DNA from: Iris pallida
Lineage: Eukaryota > Streptophyta > Magnoliopsida > Asparagales > Iridaceae
Direction: 5' to 3'
Assembly (NCBI GenBank): GCA_029216955.1
Contig: JANAVB010015600.1
Location: forward strand, 25,556,510-25,620,509
Length of the DNA: 64,000 nt
A program made the position numbers and the translations under genes. Below, piece after piece: positions 1 through 11,290 of this stretch (position 1 is its first letter; each line of letters opens with the position of its first letter). The notes under the pieces were generated by a model that saw only the letters and a list, made by a program, of their open reading frames with translations, was not told where the DNA came from and did not search any database.

Positions 1-1540
1 TGATTGGTCGGAAGTCGCGGAACGAGTTGGGGTTGTCTTTTTTCGGAATGAGGATGAGGTTGGCGCTGGATATGGCTTTGGGGTAGTGAGCTCCTTCAAG
101 GAAGGCGGCAGCCGCGTCGGTGATATCCCGCCTGATAATCTCCCAACAAGAATGAAAGAAAACTCCGTTGAATCCGTCAGGTCCGGGGGCACTGTGCTCG
201 TTCAAAGCCCACACCGCGTCTTTCACTTCCTGTTCGGACGGGGGGCGATCCAGCAAAGCATTGTCGGCGTCGTTGATGATGGTGGGGATTTGGTCGAGGA
301 AAGAAGAGTCTTTCTGGACCGTTTCTTTGTAGAATAACTTGGTATAGTAATCAGCGGCCGCCTCTTGGATACCCTTCTGGTCGGTTCTGATGATGCCGTG
401 CTCGTCGGTTATGTGATGAATCGATAGTTTGTTTCTTTTGCCATTGACGCAGGCGTGGAAGTATTTGGAGGTTTTGTCCCCTTCGCTGTCCCATTTCAGC
501 CTGGCTTTCTGTTTCCAGAAATCGGTCTCAACTTTGAGTCTGAATTTGAGCATGGCCTTGGTGAGGTTCATGGCGCTTCTGGCCGCTGGGGAACGGTCGG
601 TCAGCAATTTGGCTTCGGCACGGGCGACATCATCTTCGGCGACGCGGATTGCCTGGAAAATGTCCCCGAAGGCCTGTTTGCTCCAATTGGAGAGGGCTTT
701 CCTGGTGGCTTTGAGCTTGTTACTAATCCGGGTGAGAGGGTTAGGATGGTCCTGACTGTTCCAGGCTTCAGCAACGACGCTCGAGAACTGCGGATGATCC
801 GTCCAAAAGTCAAGGAATTGGAATTTCTTTTTGGGCAGTTGGTTGTTGTTGTTGGTCTCCACCAGAATAGGAGCGTGGTCTGATTCTGCGGAGTTGAGGT
901 GGGACAGGGTGGATGTGATCCTCATTCCCTGCCAGCGAGCGTTGGTTAGGGCTCTGTCCAGGCGGGAGTATTGGCGGTGATCGCCGTCCTGCATATTGCA
1001 CCAGGTGAATTCGTTCCCTATGAACTGAAGAGGAGTAAGATGAGCGTTGAATATGAAGTTGTTGAAGTCATTTATGGCTGGTAGGGGAGTGGGACGACCA
1101 CCAATCTTCTCTTCTCTGCGGGTGATGGCATTGAAGTCCCCTATGCAAAGCCAGGGGGTGTTGCTATTGTGGAGGTGGATGTCGAGAAGATCGCTCCAAA
1201 GGCTTTTGCGTTCAGCGATGATACAGCTGCCGTGCACAGCGGAGAGGATGGCGCGCTCCGGTAGAGTGGGATAGGTAACCCAGCAAGAGAGGGCTTGTTG
1301 GGAGTCCTGGATGATGTCGAGTTTGACCTCCTTCGAGGCCAGAATCCAGATGTCGTGTCTGCCAGCAATGGCAGTGGGGAGGCCCAGGGCTAATTGGGTA
1401 GATTTAAGGCGTTTGGCGGGAATTTTGGGTTCAATGATGATGAAGATGTCCACTTTGTGAATTTTTCTAAGGCTGGAAATGCGCCTGAGAGTCGGTTTGT
1501 TAGCCAGACCTCGAATATTCCAAGATAGGATGTTAAGCAT
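1..1540 (-). CDS. LINE ORF2: AP endonuclease and N-terminal reverse transcriptase (partial)
   Basis: Encodes the endonuclease/reverse transcriptase that nicks target DNA and primes reverse transcription there. Reading the minus strand from the ATG at 1540-1538 I find 513 codons without a stop, ending at the window edge. Endonuclease signatures: WNIRG (residues 7-11), IEPK (36-39, catalytic Glu), GDFNAI (134-139), SRLDRAL (192-198) and SDH (220-222). The RT region opens with PGPDGF (452-457) and LILIPKKDNPNSFRDFRPI near the end; the catalytic YADD-type box is beyond the window. The start codon lies inside the end of ORF1: the two frames overlap by 8 nt (1533-1540), suggesting coupled translation or reinitiation. 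L1-clade assignment rests on the endonuclease plus RT order and on the ORF1 type. Confidence 0.93.
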   Translation of the reverse strand, partial: MLNILSWNIRGLANKPTLRRISSLRKIHKVDIFIIIEPKIPAKRLKSTQLALGLPTAIAGRHDIWILASKEVKLDIIQDSQQALSCWVTYPTLPERAILSAVHGSCIIAERKSLWSDLLDIHLHNSNTPWLCIGDFNAITRREEKIGGRPTPLPAINDFNNFIFNAHLTPLQFIGNEFTWCNMQDGDHRQYSRLDRALTNARWQGMRITSTLSHLNSAESDHAPILVETNNNNQLPKKKFQFLDFWTDHPQFSSVVAEAWNSQDHPNPLTRISNKLKATRKALSNWSKQAFGDIFQAIRVAEDDVARAEAKLLTDRSPAARSAMNLTKAMLKFRLKVETDFWKQKARLKWDSEGDKTSKYFHACVNGKRNKLSIHHITDEHGIIRTDQKGIQEAAADYYTKLFYKETVQKDSSFLDQIPTIINDADNALLDRPPSEQEVKDAVWALNEHSAPGPDGFNGVFFHSCWEIIRRDITDAAAAFLEGAHYPKAISSANLILIPKKDNPNSFRDFRPI

Positions 1541-2633
1541 TAATGGTGTTGTAGGGGGATTTTTTCTTCCGCCGTGCGGCGGATCTGGTTAGGATGGTGA
1601 CTGTCGTGTCTGCGCCTTCCTTGCTCCGTTGGGAGTTCGGCACGGCCGCGATAGTTGTTGTTGGAGAGTTTCCATTGTGATGAGCTTTCGGACATGAGGA
1701 AGGGCCAATAAGGTCTCCGGCTGAGTCGACAGCGGGGTCTTCTGGAGGAATGGCCAGGGAGTCATCTGCTTGCTCGGTCAACAACAGCTGAAGGGGGACT
1801 CCTGCGGCTAGAACTTGTATGCCTCTCCGTGCTTGGTCGGGACCGAGAAGTGCAAGAGTGTCTTCGACTGGGTTCCCGTTGGGGGGCAGAAGAGCTGCGT
1901 TGATTGTGGGAGAGGCCGGGGGATTTGTCTCCTGACCGCTGGGGGTAGTCCGATGCTCTGTGCCGCTAGCGGCGGTACCCTTCGTAGCTCGTGAAGGGTT
2001 GGGTGAGGGAGGTGAGGGGTCGGGGATCCCGGGTCCGCCTGGGCCAGAGGCCGGCTCCGTATCCTCTGAGTCGAGAATAGCGAATTGGTTGTAGGTCGCT
2101 AAGAGTTGGGGAGTGTAAGGGATCATAGCTGTACTCGGAGGGTTGATGGAGACTGGTTCGATGGGGCTTGAATCGAATCGTATGTGGGAATTCGGGGGAG
2201 GTAAGATGGGCGACTTGGGAGATATTCCACCCGTGGGGTCGAAGTCTTTCCTGGAGGATTTCTTTTTGAGCTCCGGGTGAAGGCGATGGCAGTACTTCGG
2301 AAGGTGGCCTCTTAAGTGGCAGTGGTTGCAAAACTGTATGTGGTTGTCGTAGAGTATTTGTTGGGTGTGGGATTGATTGCCCAGCTCGATGGTAATGGAG
2401 TTAGGGGGTTCTGAAGTGAGATCGAGTTCAACACAAAGTTTGGCATAGTGAGCTTTGGTGAGATTGCTGGTCTCGGGCGACGTGGCCACGTACGTCCCGA
2501 AAGAGTTGGCAATGCGTCTTAGCGCTGCTGGGACAAAGCAGATGAGGGAAAGATTGGGGAGGGTCACCCACGCTGCCACCCTGGCTGAATCTTCTTTGGT
2601 GTTGAAGTCTGGAGTCCACTTGATTATCTTCAT
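1533..2633 (-). pseudogene. LINE ORF1, C-terminal part: DUF4283 end and CCHC zinc knuckle
   Basis: Nucleic-acid-binding protein of a plant LINE. The N-terminal part reads MKIIKWTPDF then VAAWVTLPNLSL, typical of the second half of DUF4283. It is followed by a zinc knuckle CNHCHLRGHLPKYC (C-X2-C-X4-H-X4-C) at about residues 101-114 and a long Ser/Pro-rich tail. The ATG at 2633 is probably not the true start: the first half of DUF4283 is encoded just upstream in another frame (2630-3616), so a single indel near 2640-2660 has split the gene. It ends with TAA at 1533-1535 and overlaps the ORF2 start by 8 nt. Confidence 0.85.
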
Positions 2634-3616
2634 GAGGTGGGTTTCGATTTAGTTGTGCCCTTGGACCACACTGACCTGTGATCGCGGTCCGAGGAAAGGT
2701 GGAGAAGGATGTGCCTGGGGTCGAGGGGGGCTACTCGGTAGTCGGAAGCTAAGTTCCACTTGGCTATCTCTTCCTGAACTTTGGCAAGTTTGGGACACCC
2801 CGAGGAGAATTTCAGAATGAAGGTGTGGGGAAAGGCCCCCGACAGCGAAGATACTTCCACTTCGGAGAAGGGAATTACTGGAACAGGGGAGTCGAGAGAG
2901 TAATCGATGTCCTGCAGAGCAACGTCTGTGAGAATAGTGCCCTTCGAGGGGGAGAGGTCCGGGCGCAACATAGCAGCATAGGACGGAGGAGACGTCCCGG
3001 TGGACGGGGGTCCCGCTGAGCCGGGCCGGACTCCGAGGGGAGGGGCAGCTCCAGCGCGAGAGAGGGAGGCGGTGGTGGGAGCCTGGGAAGGCCTACCTGC
3101 AAGGGGTAGGAGAGGGGCGCCGGATGGCACAACGCCGCTCGGGCCAGAAGCGGAGGCCGCTCCGGCCCCGAGAGGAGGGGGAGCCACGGACGCCACCGGA
3201 GCGGAGGGGGATGCGACCGGCCTGGGAGACGCCGGAGCAGGGTGAGAGCCCTCAGGAAAGCCGCGGGAAAGGGGGGAGCTTGAGGGGGCGGGGGTGACGC
3301 CTCGCTGGGGGGTGGGGGTGCGGCGAGAGGAGGGTGAGGCGAGAGGGAGGCGCACTGGGAGGGGTGAAGGGGAGGTGGCGGGGAAGGGTGGGGATGAAGG
3401 GGAGGGAGGGAGAGGGGATGAGAGACGGGATGTGGGAGAATAGTCAAACGAGAGGGGGCGGAAGACTGCGCAAAGGGAGGAGGGGAGCACTGCGCAGGGG
3501 GGGTAAGGAAGTGGATTGCGCACGGTGGGGTGGCCCACCCAGGGCTTGCGCAGTCCGCTGCGCACAAGAGGGGTGAGGGGCATAGGAACTGGACCGCGCG
3601 GGAGGGGGTGGCCCAC
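2630..3616 (-). pseudogene. LINE ORF1, N-terminal part: proline-rich leader and first half of DUF4283
   Basis: Upstream half of ORF1, out of frame with 1533-2633. The first two thirds is low-complexity Pro/Ser/Ala sequence. The last ~110 residues (from about DLSPSKGTILTDVALQD to the RHILLHLSSDRDHRSVW segment) look like the opening of a DUF4283 domain, which should continue directly into KIIKWTPDF. The break sits close to position 2640. Several overlapping proline-rich frames exist further upstream (3444-3854, 3842-4111, 2875-4143), so the true N-terminus cannot be fixed from sequence alone. Confidence 0.65.
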
Positions 3617-4191
3617 CCTGATTGAGCGCGGTCCACAGCTCCCGAGTCACGTGGGAGGAGATGTGATCCACGAAGAGAGAAATAGAAGGGGATGCCAAGA
3701 GCTGTTGAACAGCTGGCGACTGCGCAGCAGAGCTGAGCTCCATGCTGGTAGCGCAATCTGAAGGGACTTCGGGGCGCGCGTCTGCAGCACAGGCCCCGAG
3801 AAGGGGGGGAACGGGGGGCCCGAGGCTGGCAGGGCAAAGACTCACGCCATCCAAGGGGGGAATGGTGGGTTCGAAATGGGGGGAGGGCGGGAACTCGGAG
3901 GGGATGCTGATGGTGGCCGGCGTCGGCGACTCCGGCGGCCGGGGCGGGCGAGGAGACGTCGGGCGAGCTCAGCGCGTGGCTGCGGGAACCAACCCGGGGC
4001 AACGGAGGCTGCGCATCTGAGGGGGCTACCGGCGGCGAGGAAGGGGATCTCGGAGGGGGAGGAGGAGAGGAGTGGGGCCGAACGGCGGCGGAGAGGAGGA
4101 GACGAACCCAATCTTGAGATTCTGGGGGCCAGGGAGGAGACATCGGAGGCGGAGATGACTAGGGGAGATGGCGGAGGAGCTGGGGGAAAGG
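3617..4191 (-). other. GC-rich 5' region of the LINE
   Basis: Strongly GC-rich and purine-rich on the plus strand (pyrimidine-rich on the sense strand). It may hold the LINE 5' UTR, internal promoter and ORF1 N-terminus. Three frames are open over parts of it because stop codons are rare in such sequence. One frame (3444-3854) contains a less biased peptide (LLASPSISLFVDHISSHVTR) that may be genuine ORF1. No single ATG can be defended. Confidence 0.5.
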
Positions 4192-4209
4192 GGCCGGCCT
4201 AGGCCGGCC
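4192..4209. repeat. 18-bp perfect palindrome at LINE 5' end
   Basis: GGCCGGCCTAGGCCGGCC equals its own reverse complement. It lies about 30 bp inside the LINE/(TA)n junction. Function unknown; it could be chance in a very GC-rich stretch. Confidence 0.9.
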
Positions 4210-4238
4210 AATGGAGCGGGGAGAGCTTCATGGGAGGG

Positions 4239-4241
<3 letters not shown>

Positions 4242-4312
<71 letters not shown>
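4242..4312. repeat. (TA)n microsatellite, junction of LINE and E1 3' LTR
   Basis: About 71 bp of uninterrupted TA. The matching position of the 5' LTR copy (25872-26162) also has long (TA)n, and both copies continue with the same GGAAATACAC and TG-rich sequence. The tract therefore belongs to the LTR, and the LINE joins it on the left. Confidence 0.95.
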
Positions 4313-4314
<2 letters not shown>

Positions 4315-5278
4315 AAATACACAAAGCAAGGTAAATGTGTGTGTTTGTGTGTATGTGAAAGTGTGTGTCAAATACATATGTGTGTGTGTGTGCTATGAAT
4401 GTGTGTGTCATGTCTGGAGGGAAATGTGGGGGTGTAAACAGTGACAGTGATATGTGTTTGGGGTTGTGTGTGTGGCATGTGTGAGTTAGTTTCAGAATGT
4501 GTGTGTGTCAATGAGAGGAGTGTGAGTGTTAGATGATTTGTGTGTGTGTGATGATTCAGTTTTGTGTGTGAAGAGTAACATGAAAATAGAAATGTGTTTC
4601 AGGATTTTGTGTGTGTGTGTGCATTATGTAGAAAACTGTGACAGTGTCATGGGTGGCCTGTGTGTTAACTGTATGTGTGAGTTGATTGGATTGTGTATGT
4701 AGGAATAAACAAGAAATCAGTGAATACTAGGGTGTGGCAGATGTGTGTTTGAGAAAACATTCTCAGGTTTCAGTTTTCTGAAACCATTGACTGGTATAAC
4801 CCCAATCAAATGCAAAACCCAATTCGATGATCCTTGTATTAGCACAATCAAAGTAAACCTATCAATCATTCGTCAGTTAACAATATGTAGGTGAACTAAT
4901 TTATCATTCAACAGCATCTAACAGTTTAAAAGAAGAATAAAATTCAGGAAATTAGTTTGAGCAAAACCCAACTATAAATGACAGTTTACATAAGGGATGA
5001 CAGTGATCAACCCAAAAATCGAATCCAACAACCCAATGCTCAAACCCATCACAAATTAGCATGGTCCTTAGTCATTACACATGTGGGTGAACCTATTTCA
5101 ATATTTAATCATCAATAAAACAGGAAAAATTCAAATCAAATCTAGGAAAAATGTTTCAGCCACATGCTATCAGTAAAAAATCAGTGCACAAGGGAATTCA
5201 AGAAATCGAATCCAAACACCCATTAAAATCACAAATAAAAGGTTGGTAATAGGTGTTACACATGTGAGGGTACTATGG

Positions 5279-5920
5279 TCTTCGTGTCGAAGAACTGGAC
5301 ACGAATTGGGTCCAAAATACCACACGAACCTAGACACTCAACTCGTGCACAAATAATCGTGCACGTGTGCACGCACGTCTAACACGCGACACACGACACG
5401 ATACAACTCGTGTTCGTGTCCAGAGGTGCGCCTAGGGTAGGTCTAGGTCTGTGTCACCCTGAAACGTATCCACGTGACATACAGACACGACACGAATCCC
5501 GTGTCAGACGTGCCTGTGCACATGCACAGCCGTCTACACGCGACAGCGCGCGGCCCGTACGAGTGTGATTTCTCCACATGTACTCCATGACATGCTCCCA
5601 AATTTTGGGAGCATGGTGACAGACATTGCCCCTTGCTTCCCCCAAAAATTTGGGTCTCGACGTGTCCTGTGTCCCGAGATATAGCCCCCGATATGCTCGA
5701 TACGGCCTAAGGGCTCGTGTTGCGTGTCCAGGTGAAAAAACACGATACAAACGAACACAAAACACCATGCAACCTTCACAAATATTCATACACTCATGTA
5801 GATCTACAAATCTATGCAATTACTTTTCAAAAATACGAAAATAGATTCCTAAGTGGCATTTCTAAAAACACCTATATTACTATTGTGATACGTGTCCGAT
5901 ACGGACACGAAATGGACACA
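5279..5920. promoter_or_regulatory. Cluster of ACACG/CGTGT motifs in E1 3' LTR
   Basis: Dozens of short ACACG or CGTGT elements, several forming CACGTG or GACACGA. The same block recurs in the 5' LTR (about 27150-27740) and in the diverged solo LTR (about 22580-23260). ACGT cores are bound by plant bZIP/bHLH factors, so an LTR enhancer is possible; this is inference only. Confidence 0.5.
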
Positions 5921-6840
5921 AATTGTGCCTAAAACTCGAGGACAGCTAGGAAACCCTAAAACCTAGTCTTATATGCAAAGAAATCAGAAAAAACTAGGAG
6001 TTTAGATGATTTACCTATTGAGTATCAAAACTCAAGAAAAGCTTCAAAGGAAGTGATTCCAAATGGCAACTCCAAATCTCCAAATGGCACACAAACTGAG
6101 GTGATCCTCCAAAATCAGTAAACAAACATAAATTAGATCCTAATGCAAAAGACTAGGGTTAAAAAGGAGTTAAAATGAATAAAATGGGATTTTAAAGCAA
6201 TGGGAAAAATACCTCTCCTCCAAAATTAGGGCAAATTCAAAAGAGGCAAGAACATGCTAAGAGATTACTTATAGGCAAGGGAAAACCCTAACAATGGCTG
6301 CCATGGGTGGGTTTAAATTAGTTTTGGGCTTAAGTCATGGGCATATGGCTTAATTACTTGTCTTGAAATTGGTAAGTCATAAGTCATAGACTTAAGTCAC
6401 TAGTCATGAACTAATTTCACTCAACTAATCCTTCTTTCCTTAAACTAATTTCTAATGACTAAAAGTAGGTTAATTAGAGTTATACTAGGGTCACCAACTA
6501 GGGTTAGCTTCTAGGCTAGTCTACAAGTCTCAACTAGATCAAGTCAAAAATCAAAAACACCAATTAAATAAATCATCAAATAATTCAAAGAGGCCAAATG
6601 ACCAAAATACCCTCATGCTCAAAAGTGAAAATAAATCATCCTAATGCCATGGTTGGGCTCTAGGTCAGACAGTCTCTCGGGTTACGCTAGCAAGCACATC
6701 AAAATCACAAGTCATAATTTTAAAATAGTTTTAAATGATTAAAAATCACCAAGAATCATATCATGATTTAAATATCATTAATAAAAGATTAAAATTACAA
6801 AATTTCAAAATTACTCTCATTTAGAAAACTAGGTGTTACA

Positions 6841-6853
6841 AGCTACCCACCTT
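6841..6853 (-). other. Polypurine tract of E1
   Basis: On the minus strand AAGGTGGGTAGCT lies directly 5' of the 3' LTR start TGTAACACC. A nearly identical purine tract abuts the E3 3' LTR at 60144. The position and base content fit the plus-strand primer. Confidence 0.75.
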
Positions 6854-9145
6854 AGAAAAATTTCTTCCTCGAAATTAAGATGGTAGTACTCCTTCTAGGT
6901 CAAACATAGTCAAGGGTCAACCCTCTTAGTCAACTAAGTCAAATATAGGGTGTGGTCAACTGTCTAATCAAACAAGGTCAATAAGTCAGCATTGGTCAAT
7001 ATTAGACTATTGGGTCAATTATATAGGTCAAACTCTATAAGCTAACTCAATGTCATAACCAACCCACTCTAAGTTATCAATTAACCCATATCATTATATA
7101 TATATATATATATATATATTACTCAACTATACATCCATATACATATATCACATAAATATATATCTATATAGAGCATACTATAAACCCAACCTATCCCATA
7201 TATAATATAACATATGCACATCCCAAGGTTATCATATACAGGTATAATGACATATACCCTTATCCACCACTAATAAATGCACTTATATAAATATATAACA
7301 TATATGTATATACACCAGATATATCTAATACCAAGGATAATGGACACAAAGGTAGCAGCCCAAGGAAACATGGACCACACATAACTCATATATATACACA
7401 TTTTCACATGTGTATATAGGACTACCTATAGGTAAGAAATATGACAGAATACTCAAGAAGGTAGGCAAGAAAGTATACCCATGATCACACATGTGCAAGG
7501 TCTGAACTAGGAATGAACAGGGCTAGCAGATCAAATGCAGGGCCAATTACTCATGCTACTTCTATGTGAAGGGTTGAACCAAAGGAATGTAGGAACATAA
7601 AACCTAAAGTGGATTGGCCAGATAAGTTCAAGAACAAGACTACATGAGAGTGGTAAGTATCAAATTTTCTCAAAGTTTGATATCAAACCCATTCATGGAC
7701 TGAACATCAAAATGATATAGGGACTGGACCAATTAATTCAAGGGAATTGAAATTGAGTGATGCAGTCTATTATGCAGTGGATACTATGTAGGATGCAAGG
7801 ATGATGTGTAGTTTATAATGAAAAGTGAAGGGTGTGCCATGAAGCACATGACCAATAGAGTGCAGGATATGTGAGGTTCTGATACATGAAGTATGTATCC
7901 TAATACAGGGCAGATAGGTATAGTACAGTGAACTAAAGAGATGCAGTGAGCTAAAAAGTTAGTATCTCAACTAAAACTTGGTCTTCTTGACTGAGCCAAG
8001 ATATCCCAAATAAGTATGATACAAAAGATTTACAGAACAGTAAACTAAAGTAGATATCCTAAGTGATGTAGACTTTACCTGGACAAGGATGAGTGCGGAC
8101 CTCTAATATGCATGATACTGACTCCAGATGTGCAGAATATGATAAGTGGTTGATGGTTATATTGGTGAGTTAACAATTGGGGCCTGAACAATGGTCCAAT
8201 GAAATCTATGATGCAATATGGTAGGTAATGAAAGTTGAGTGCAGTGAACAACTTGAAATAGTATGAACTGAGGGAACAAGGTCTCTAGTGAAGGGTCTGC
8301 ACACTGCCTATAAACACGACTGAACTCAACACAAGGAGAACTTAACTAAAATATAAAACTGAACCAATTATTGGCTAACAAAATGTCAATACCCTATACA
8401 ACAATGGCCTATAGATACCAATCGATCCACATCCTATATGCCAATATCACCTGCAATCTATCAATGTATATAGGCCACCCAGTCTTAGGTGCAGCTACAA
8501 CTATACTCAAGGACAGGCTCTAGTCATGGGTGCCTCTCTGGGAAAGGTAAGGGAAAAATAATAATAAATCATCAAAGATGTAAGGAATACTGACATCCTA
8601 TTTGTAAACTGGTTGGTATTATAAATAACAGGAAAACCATCTACAATGGGTAACTATTCTAATACCAATGCTAACTATCATCTCTAGGGTACAGATACTC
8701 TATAAGTCATCATATCATTACACTATGGGAGAACTACATATGAATAAGCTCTACAAATAAAATATTCCTACTCCCAAGTTATTTGATGATGGAATACAAA
8801 TTTTTTTAACAATAGAAGGGTACGATAATCATATACGTCTGTCCAAAATTATGTTGTTCAGAGTCTTCGTCACGTTAGTGAGCAAGGCTACGATAATCAC
8901 AGAGTCCTTGACCAAGGTACATACCTCTAGGTTCATGGCGTTTAAAATTTTCGTATTGTCGCATGCGACGGCAAAAACCTTAAATTTTCACACCCGAGAA
9001 ATACGTCCAAAATCTGACTATATTCCTCACTATGCCAGCTAACACGACTATCGAAGATTCTAGATCCCATGATTGAGGTGACCTAGCTCATATGATTTTC
9101 TCAGAAGAAAAACAAACATAACACAAGAACAACAGAACAAATTGA
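6854..9145. other. E1 interior, non-coding
   Basis: AT-rich sequence without a convincing ORF or domain on either strand. It contains a run of GTCAA (W-box-like) motifs at about 6893-7030, (TA)n near 7098-7120, and many TATA/ATATAC stretches up to 7430. From about 7440 to 8800 I see no repeats or coding signals. It corresponds to the space where pol would lie in an autonomous relative. Confidence 0.6.
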
Positions 9146-9530
9146 TCAGTCAACAAGGAATAGATGGAATCGAATCTCAAGATAGTCATAAGAGGCATTT
9201 ATAGAAATAGAATCGAGAAGATCGGAATCCTGCAGCAAGATCTCCAATGGCTTGTGCATCCTCGACTGTTCTGACGAAAGCTCGTCCTTACTGGTTTCCG
9301 CTGGCCTACGGTTGATGCTGCAGGTACCTCTGCTGCTGTGAGAAATCAAGAATGATGGGAAAATGTCTCTGTACAGGCGGAGGTGCACCTCCAATGTAGC
9401 AGAAATGCCAACCTAAGTCGGCACAATAGGAGCTGCGACCTCGAGGCCCTGATGAACAGGACGAGAGGTGGCCAGCCTATCGATAGTATCCTCCGAACTG
9501 GAGCGATGAGGTCGTGTCTCCATAACCATC
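9146..9530 (-). pseudogene. Possible gag N-terminal remnant of E1
   Basis: On the minus strand a frame opening near 9530 with METRPHRSSSEDTIDRL runs through one in-frame TAG to a stop at 9146. Its composition resembles the variable N-terminus of Tekay-type gag, and its place (just after the 5' LTR/PBS once the solo LTR is removed) fits gag. No retrotransposon-gag domain or zinc knuckle follows, so the call is tentative. Confidence 0.35.
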
Positions 9531-9671
9531 AGGAAGACAGATCAAAACAAGAAGCAATTACTGAGAATGAAGCAAAAAATCAAAGGAGGACAGTTTATAT
9601 TCAAGGGAAAACAATAAGCAGCAAATTTAGATAAAAAAGATTCTGATTAAGAGTTTTTTCTAGTGTGATTG

Positions 9672-9676
9672 AGTAC
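9672..9676. repeat. TSD (AGTAC) of the solo LTR, left copy
   Basis: AGTAC immediately precedes TGTCACGACC; the identical AGTAC follows TGTTACA at 24163-24167. Confidence 0.9.
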
Positions 9677-11040
9677 TGTCACGACCCGCACCCACTATGA
9701 GGGTACGAGTACGTAACAGCGCCCAGCCTACGCCGCAGTGTCGGCGGTAGAACGATGTTCTAGGTCACTATCTAACCAACCAATCATGCAATTATATAAT
9801 GTACTTGTCAAAATATCAACTCCGAATGGAGGACAAGTATAGATATAATGTAATCTCAATCACAGTCTAAGCACGATATGATAGCACAGAAGATCATAAC
9901 TAAGACTAAATAACAGAAATAAAATCAACAACTAAATAATATAATCTGACAATCTCAACTACATAACTCAACTTATTTACAACTCCAGTTCTAAAACATG
10001 AAAGCTAACAAAACAACTAGCTAATCTCCCGATCACTCCTGAGTGTCGGGGCCATAAGTAGCTAAGCCATCTCTTGGTCAGTAATTTGTAGGGCACGTGT
10101 CCTCAGGACAATCATCTATAAAATTTCAACAGGTCCAGTCAGGACAGGAACGAGCACATCTCATCTAGAAAACCCAAGTAAATGACAGAGAACTATAAAG
10201 CAGTTATAGACAGTTGTATTAATGAACATGGCAGTTTATATTCAGGTGATGATAAGAAAGACAGATATAGTGCGAGAAAAGTAAGTAACTAAACAAGAGG
10301 AGAGTCATGGCAATAAAGACTGTAAATAGAAGCTAGCTGAACCAGGGTAACATGATATAAGTCCAGACAGTAAATGTAGACAAGTGTAACTCCAATGTAA
10401 GTCCAGTACAAGACGAATCAAATACAAGATGAATCCAGTACGAGATGATTCCAGTCATAGTGATCAATGATTCCAGGGTGAGTCCAGCCTATACTCTAAC
10501 AGTGTGTTTTAAAATACCGAGATCGACATGTAAACGGCTATAGGTAATCCGGCACATCACACACCTGGCCGGGTGTGAGATGGCTATCATTCCAGTTTGA
10601 TTCCAGCATTAGGGTTATTCCAGAATTGGGGTATGTCTACACGTCTTACTCTAGTATTTTTCCTCCCAGCAAGTGAATCCAGAATTCCGACACAATGATT
10701 CAAGATGAGTCCAGCCAGAATATATGTTGATACCAGTAAATGATTCTAGAATGATTCCAGTAATAGCGACCAGACAATAATGTGTGTCGTATACATGAAT
10801 CCAGAAATATCCATACGTGTTGTAATAGAGAATCGCATACAACTAACTAGAACTGAAGTACAATAATTGACAAGTAAATAAGAGAACTATCAGAGAATGT
10901 ACTCGCCTGATACTCTGAAAAGAGTAATGCAATATCAGATGTCTGCACCCGAGTCACAATGTCCTAAACAGAGTAATACATGTTATAATATGCTTAAAAT
11001 AAGACAAATGAAGTTTATGATGCAATCTACATGATTCTAA

Positions 11041-11290
11041 GTCAAATCTAGGTCAAAGTCCACTCTAAGTCAAACCTGGTCAACTGTCTAGTCAAACTAG
11101 GTCTAAGTCAAACTTGGTCAACCCTGGGTCAATCCAAGTCAACTACTCTAGTCAAACTAGGTCAGTTGGTCATATCTGGACTCAATGTTGACTTTTGGTC
11201 AACTCCAGTCAATCTTGAACTGTTGGGTCAAACCTTGGTCAATTCTAGGGTGGTTAACTGTTAAGTCAACTCTATAGTAAAGATAACTCA
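11041..11290. promoter_or_regulatory. Array of GTCAA (W-box core) motifs in the solo LTR
   Basis: About 15 GTCAA (TTGAC on the other strand) occur in 250 bp, many as GGTCAA or AGTCAA, spaced roughly 10-20 bp. TTGAC is the core of the WRKY-bound W-box. An equivalent array lies in the E1 5' LTR (25487-25640). Confidence 0.6.

Larger units (their letters stand above)
1..4241 (-). mobile_element. L1-type LINE (non-LTR retrotransposon), 3' part outside window
   Basis: Minus-strand non-LTR retrotransposon. Order in transcription: GC-rich, proline/arginine-coding 5' region (about 4241-3617), ORF1 with DUF4283-like and CCHC domains, ORF2 with AP endonuclease and the start of reverse transcriptase. 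No LTRs flank it. Its 5' end meets a (TA)n tract belonging to the 3' LTR of the neighbouring E1 element, so it probably inserted in that tract. The missing part of that LTR, the LINE 3' end, its poly(A) and the target-site duplication would lie left of position 1. ORF1 is broken by a frameshift but the visible ORF2 is open, so this copy is comparatively young. Confidence 0.9.
4242..6840 (-). repeat. E1 3' LTR, truncated
   Basis: Closely matches 26087-28643 with scattered substitutions and small indels, from the (TA)n tract through a TG-rich block (about 4336-4700), an AT-rich block, a block dense in ACACG/CGTGT (about 5279-5920) and the terminal GGTGTTACA at 6832-6840. The distal portion equivalent to 24266-25871 is missing because the LINE replaces or displaces it at the TA tract. 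No ORF is credible here. Confidence 0.85.

Noticed and set aside
4168..4444. ORFs with IYIYIY repeats on both strands
   Set aside because: Translations of the (TA)n microsatellite; the same happens at 25861-26346.
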